Assembly (NCBI GenBank): GCA_947628975.1 | Contig: CANRBW010000058.1 | Span: 1 to 8,881 of the forward strand | Direction: 5' to 3' | DNA from: an uncultured Oscillospiraceae bacterium | GTDB lineage: Bacteria; Bacillota; Clostridia; Oscillospirales; Oscillospiraceae | Length of the DNA: 8,881 bases | Shown here: positions 6,476 to 8,881 of the stretch, piece by piece | How positions within the stretch are numbered: the first letter of the stretch is position 1 | Layout of the letters: each line of letters begins with the position of its first letter | Position numbers and translations under genes: made by a program | The notes under the pieces: model-generated | Databases searched by the model: none | Seen by the model: only the letters and a program-made list of their open reading frames with translations | What the model was told of the DNA's origin: nothing

Positions 6476-8101
6476 ATGTCTAAGCTCATTTGCTACGGCG
6501 AGGACGCCCGGAAGGCCATGGAGCGGGGCGTCAACCAGCTGGCCGACACCGTGAAGGTCACCATGGGCCCCAAGGGGCGCAACGTGGTGCTGGACAAGAA
6601 GTACGGCTCTCCCCTGGTCACCAACGACGGCGTGACCATCGCCAAGGAGATCGAGCTGGAGGACCCCTTTGAGAACATGGGCGCCCAGCTGGTCAAGGAG
6701 GTCTCCACCAAGACCAACGACGTGGCCGGCGACGGCACCACCACCGCCACCCTGCTGGCCCAGGCCATCATCCGCGAGGGCCTGAAGAACCTGGCCGCCG
6801 GGGCCAACCCCATGGTGATGAAGAAGGGCATTGCCAAGGCCACCGAGACCGCCATCGCCGAGATCAAGAAGAACTCCAAGAAGGTCAAGGGCACCGAGGA
6901 CATCGCCCGGGTGGGCGCCGTCTCCAGCGGGGACGAGACCATCGGCAAGCTCATCGCCGAGGCCATGGAGAAGGTGGGCCACGACGGGGTCATCACCGTG
7001 GAGGAGTCCAAGACCGCGGAGACCTACTCCGAGGTGGTGGAGGGGATGCAGTTCGACCGGGGCTACATCACCCCCTACATGGTCACCGACACCGAGAAGA
7101 TGGAGGCGGTGATGGACGACGCCTACCTCCTCATCACCGACAAGAAGATCTCCAACATTCAGGAGATCCTGCCCATCCTGGAGCAGGTGATCCAGGCCGG
7201 GAAGAAGCTGGTCATCATCGCCGAGGACGTGGAGGGCGAGGCCCTGTCCACCCTCATCGTCAACAAGCTCCGGGGCACCCTGAACATCCTGTGCGTCAAG
7301 GCCCCCGGCTTCGGCGACCGGCGCAAGGAGATGCTGGAGGACATCGCCATCCTCACCGGCGGCACCGTCATCGCCAGCGACCTGGGCATGGAGCTGAAGG
7401 ACACCGACCTCAAGATGCTGGGCCGGGCCCGCCAGGTGAAGTCCACCAAGGAGAACACCATCATCGTGGACGGCGCGGGCTCTTCCAAGGCGGTGAAGGA
7501 CCGGGTGGCCCAGATCCGCACCGTCATCGAGAACACCACCTCCGACTACGACAAGGAGAAGGCCCAGGAGCGGCTGGCCAAGCTGGCCGGCGGCGTGGCC
7601 ATCCTCCGGGTGGGCGCCGCCACCGAGGCGGAGATGAAGGAGAAGAAGCTGCGCATCGAAGACGCCCTCAACGCCACCCGCGCCGCGGTGGAGGAGGGGA
7701 TCGTGGCCGGCGGCGGCACCGCCTACGTCAACGCCATCCCCGCCGTGGATAAGCTGGTCAAGGCCCTGGAGGGGGACGAGAAGACCGGCGCGGCCATCAT
7801 CGCCGCCGCCCTCACCGAGCCCATGCGCCAGATCGCCAAGAACGCCGGCATCGACGGCTCTGTGGTGCTGGAGCAGGTGAAGCAGTCCAAGAAGGTGGGC
7901 TATGGCTTCGACGCCTATAACGAGACCTATGTGGACATGATCTCCAGCGGCATCGTGGACCCCACCAAGGTGACCCGTTCCGCCCTGGAGAACGCCGCCA
8001 GCGTGGCCAGCCTCATGCTCACCACCGAGTCCCTGGTGGCCGACAAGCCCGAGCCCCCCGCCCCCGCCGCCCCCGCCCCCGACATGGGCGGGATGTACTA
8101 A
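6476..8101 (+). CDS. groEL: Chaperonin GroEL (Hsp60)
   Basis: A 541-residue chaperonin subunit of normal length. Fourteen copies form the double ring that folds proteins with ATP in the cytoplasm. Seen here: the N-terminal TMGPKGRNVVLD (29-40), the ATP-site motif GDGTTTA (85-91, D86), the catalytic aspartate D396 within EDALNATRAA, the AGGGT nucleotide-binding loop shortly after, and the C-terminal GGM tail. The tail is short and Pro/Ala-rich, ending DMGGMY with a single GGM unit. The ATG at 6476 is preceded by AGGAGGT at 6462-6468. It shares the CIRCE promoter with groES and ends in a strong terminator at 8124-8159. The second position after Met is Ser-Lys rather than Ala-Lys, which is not remarkable. 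Confidence 0.99.
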   Translation: MSKLICYGEDARKAMERGVNQLADTVKVTMGPKGRNVVLDKKYGSPLVTNDGVTIAKEIELEDPFENMGAQLVKEVSTKTNDVAGDGTTTATLLAQAIIREGLKNLAAGANPMVMKKGIAKATETAIAEIKKNSKKVKGTEDIARVGAVSSGDETIGKLIAEAMEKVGHDGVITVEESKTAETYSEVVEGMQFDRGYITPYMVTDTEKMEAVMDDAYLLITDKKISNIQEILPILEQVIQAGKKLVIIAEDVEGEALSTLIVNKLRGTLNILCVKAPGFGDRRKEMLEDIAILTGGTVIASDLGMELKDTDLKMLGRARQVKSTKENTIIVDGAGSSKAVKDRVAQIRTVIENTTSDYDKEKAQERLAKLAGGVAILRVGAATEAEMKEKKLRIEDALNATRAAVEEGIVAGGGTAYVNAIPAVDKLVKALEGDEKTGAAIIAAALTEPMRQIAKNAGIDGSVVLEQVKQSKKVGYGFDAYNETYVDMISSGIVDPTKVTRSALENAASVASLMLTTESLVADKPEPPAPAAPAPDMGGMY

Positions 8102-8123
8102 GCGGCGCGCCCCGCGATCCCTC

Positions 8124-8159
8124 AAAGCGGCCGACCGGCGAGGCCGGTCGGCCGCTTTT
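8124..8159 (+). terminator. Intrinsic terminator of groESL
   Basis: A perfect 16-bp stem, 5' arm 8124-8139 (AAAGCGGCCGACCGGC) and 3' arm 8143-8158, with a GAG loop and a short T-run ending at 8159, 22 bases after the groEL stop. The arm carries AAA on the left, so it could also work weakly on the opposite strand. Confidence 0.92.
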
Positions 8160-8169
8160 CGCGCCTGGC

Positions 8170-8320
8170 CACCGCCTAACCCCGCTAGGTTATCGCAGAG
8201 ACGTTGCTGGAAGCTGAAAGCCCACCCGCCCCTGGTAGGTTCAGCAGAGTACACCGCCTAGCCCTGCGACGTCCAGCAGATGTACATCGCCTAGTCCTGC
8301 GACGCACAGCACGTACCGCG
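8170..8320. repeat. Degenerate tandem repeats between groEL and the trpE promoter
   Basis: Two good copies adjoin: one at 8249-8281 and one at 8282-8312, each starting GTACA(C/T)CGCCTAG and containing CCTGCGACG and CAGCA; I count 26 identical bases in the first 30. A third GTACCGCG at 8313 begins a broken unit. Looser copies lie upstream: ACCGCCTAACCCCGC at 8171-8185 resembles ACCGCCTAGCCCTGC at 8253-8267, and AGGTT...GCAGAG occurs near 8187-8200 and 8237-8248. TAACC 8177-8181 and GGTTA 8188-8192 can form a small hairpin. The open frame at 8204-8395 across this area gives only Arg-rich repeats and runs through the promoter, so I do not call it a gene. No function is recognised. Confidence 0.6.
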
Positions 8321-8342
8321 CTGGGGGCGGGAGAAATTTCTT

Positions 8343-8371
8343 TTGACAAACGGGGGAGGGTGTGCTATAAT
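8343..8371 (+). promoter_or_regulatory. Consensus sigma-A promoter of the trp leader
   Basis: TTGACA at 8343-8348 and TATAAT at 8366-8371 are both perfect matches with the ideal 17-base spacing. Transcription should start near 8378, just ahead of the T-box leader. Such a strong, unrepressed-looking promoter fits control by attenuation further downstream. Confidence 0.95.
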
Positions 8372-8378
8372 CAGAGCC

Positions 8379-8657
8379 GTTCAAAAAACCGTTGAGGCGG
8401 GGGTAACGGCGGTCATGCCTGCACAGAGAGTCCGGGGGGCTGGGAGCCGGGCGAGACACAGACCGTCAAATGGGCCGCTGAGGGCGCGGTGAACGGCCGG
8501 AGGGCCTAGTAGTCGGCGACGTGTGGGCATACGTCAGTTGCCGGGGATATGCTCGTATCCCGCTGAGCGCGCGGCGCGGCCGCGAAGCAGGGTGGCACCG
8601 CGGGTCGAAGACCGATCCGCCCCTGACAGAAGACTTCCTTCTGTCAGGGGCTTTTTT
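8379..8657 (+). ncRNA. T-box leader responding to tRNA-Trp
   Basis: The leader carries the T-box core AGGGTGGCACCGCG at 8589-8602. It is preceded by a Stem I region (about 8389-8496, with AGAGAG near 8425 and an apical GGCTGGGAGCC) and by small hairpins at about 8514-8543 and GGGATA/TATCCC at about 8543-8560. The likely specifier is TGG at 8471-8473 on the 3' side of Stem I, a tryptophan codon. The exposed bulge TGGC (8593-8596) would pair with a GCCA acceptor end, and bacterial tRNA-Trp has discriminator base G. AGGG 8589-8592 can pair with CCCT 8621-8624 as antiterminator, which excludes the terminator at 8619-8657. Uncharged tRNA-Trp should therefore allow read-through into trpE. The core motif and switch are seen; the exact Stem I pairing and specifier are inferred. 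Confidence 0.93.
8619..8657 (+). terminator. Regulated terminator of the trp T-box
   Basis: A perfect 14-bp stem GCCCCTGACAGAAG (8619-8632) with its complement at 8638-8651, a five-base loop, then six T (8652-8657). Its left arm overlaps the bases needed for the antiterminator, giving the on/off switch for trpE. Confidence 0.95.
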
Positions 8658-8696
8658 GCGTTCCGGCGGAGGGAAACGGGAGAGGAGGCCGGGGCC

Positions 8697-8881
8697 ATGG
8701 AGGTGCGGCCCAGTCTGGAGGAGGTCAGGGCCATCGCCGCCCGGGGCGGGTACGACGTGCTGCCGGTGAGCTGTGAGATGCTCTCCGACCTGTGTACCCC
8801 CATCGAGGCGCTGAAGATCCTGAAGAACGTGTCCACCCACTGCTACCTGCTGGAGTCGGTGGCGGAGCGGGAGAAGTGGGG
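8697..8881 (+). CDS. trpE: Anthranilate synthase component I, N-terminal part (3' end outside window)
   Basis: The first 61 codons of TrpE, which with the TrpG glutaminase makes anthranilate from chorismate, the first committed step of tryptophan synthesis. Seen here: the N-terminal stretch with PVSCEMLSDLCTPIEALKIL (23-42) and the LLES motif (51-54), part of the tryptophan-binding feedback site of this family. The catalytic chorismate-binding domain is beyond the window. The ATG at 8697 is preceded by AGAGGAGG at 8681-8688. The gene lies 40 bases after the T-box terminator and presumably heads a trp operon that continues downstream. PabB is a related alternative, but the T-box specificity and the N-terminal sequence favour TrpE. 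Confidence 0.93.
   Translation, partial: MEVRPSLEEVRAIAARGGYDVLPVSCEMLSDLCTPIEALKILKNVSTHCYLLESVAEREKW

Noticed and set aside
6041..8254. Minus-strand open frame of 737 codons opposite groES and groEL
   Set aside because: His/Gly/Leu/Val-rich low-complexity translation that mirrors groEL codons; it crosses the CIRCE operon's spacer and terminator and has no family motif.
8170..8320. Possible CRISPR array
   Set aside because: The copies are degenerate and adjoin each other without unique spacers of regular length, and no cas gene is present.
8204..8395. Small open frame of 63 codons between groEL and trpE
   Set aside because: No ribosome binding site is seen, the repeats explain its Arg-rich periodic translation, and it runs through the trp promoter into the leader.

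Overview
The window comes from a GC-rich, low-GC-Gram-positive-type (Firmicutes) genome. The most likely source is a clostridial gut lineage of the Oscillospiraceae kind (Flavonifractor/Oscillibacter-like). This is an inference from three things seen together: a perfect CIRCE operator ahead of groESL, a tRNA-Trp-type T-box ahead of trpE, and very strong G/C preference at third codon positions. No species can be named from the sequence alone. Every supported gene is on the + strand; the long minus-strand open frames are GC-driven shadows.

Region 1 (1-5875) is a tightly packed gene string: the 3' part of recJ, a full-length bifunctional (p)ppGpp synthetase/hydrolase (relA/rel), an aspartate/glutamate-type racemase whose ATG overlaps the relA stop (TGATG), a THUMP-containing RNA methyltransferase, and a DagK/YegS-type lipid kinase. 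Gaps are -1 to 28 bases and each gene except the racemase has a clear ribosome binding site, so this looks like one operon whose promoter lies upstream of the window. It joins DNA repair, the stringent response, amino acid racemisation, rRNA modification and lipid phosphorylation. No clear intrinsic terminator follows the lipid kinase gene.

Region 2 (5876-8159) is the chaperonin operon. An AT-richer 150-base gap carries a sigma-A-like promoter and a perfect 27-base CIRCE (HrcA operator), followed by groES and groEL and a strong 16-bp hairpin terminator. groES and groEL are separated by an unusually long 165-base spacer, which is almost wholly occupied by a nested imperfect palindrome of about 120 bases. 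This is the strongest unexplained structure in the window.

Region 3 (8160-8881) starts with about 150 bases of degenerate tandem repeats of roughly 31-33 bases, of unknown role. Then come a consensus promoter (TTGACA-17-TATAAT), a T-box leader with antiterminator and terminator, and the start of trpE. The likely specifier UGG and the acceptor-binding UGGC bulge both fit tRNA-Trp, so tryptophan biosynthesis here is expected to be switched on by uncharged tRNA-Trp.

Most of the window is conventional housekeeping DNA. The two non-coding elements, in the groES-groEL spacer and between groEL and trpE, are the parts not explained by known features. I found no evidence for a new multi-gene system.
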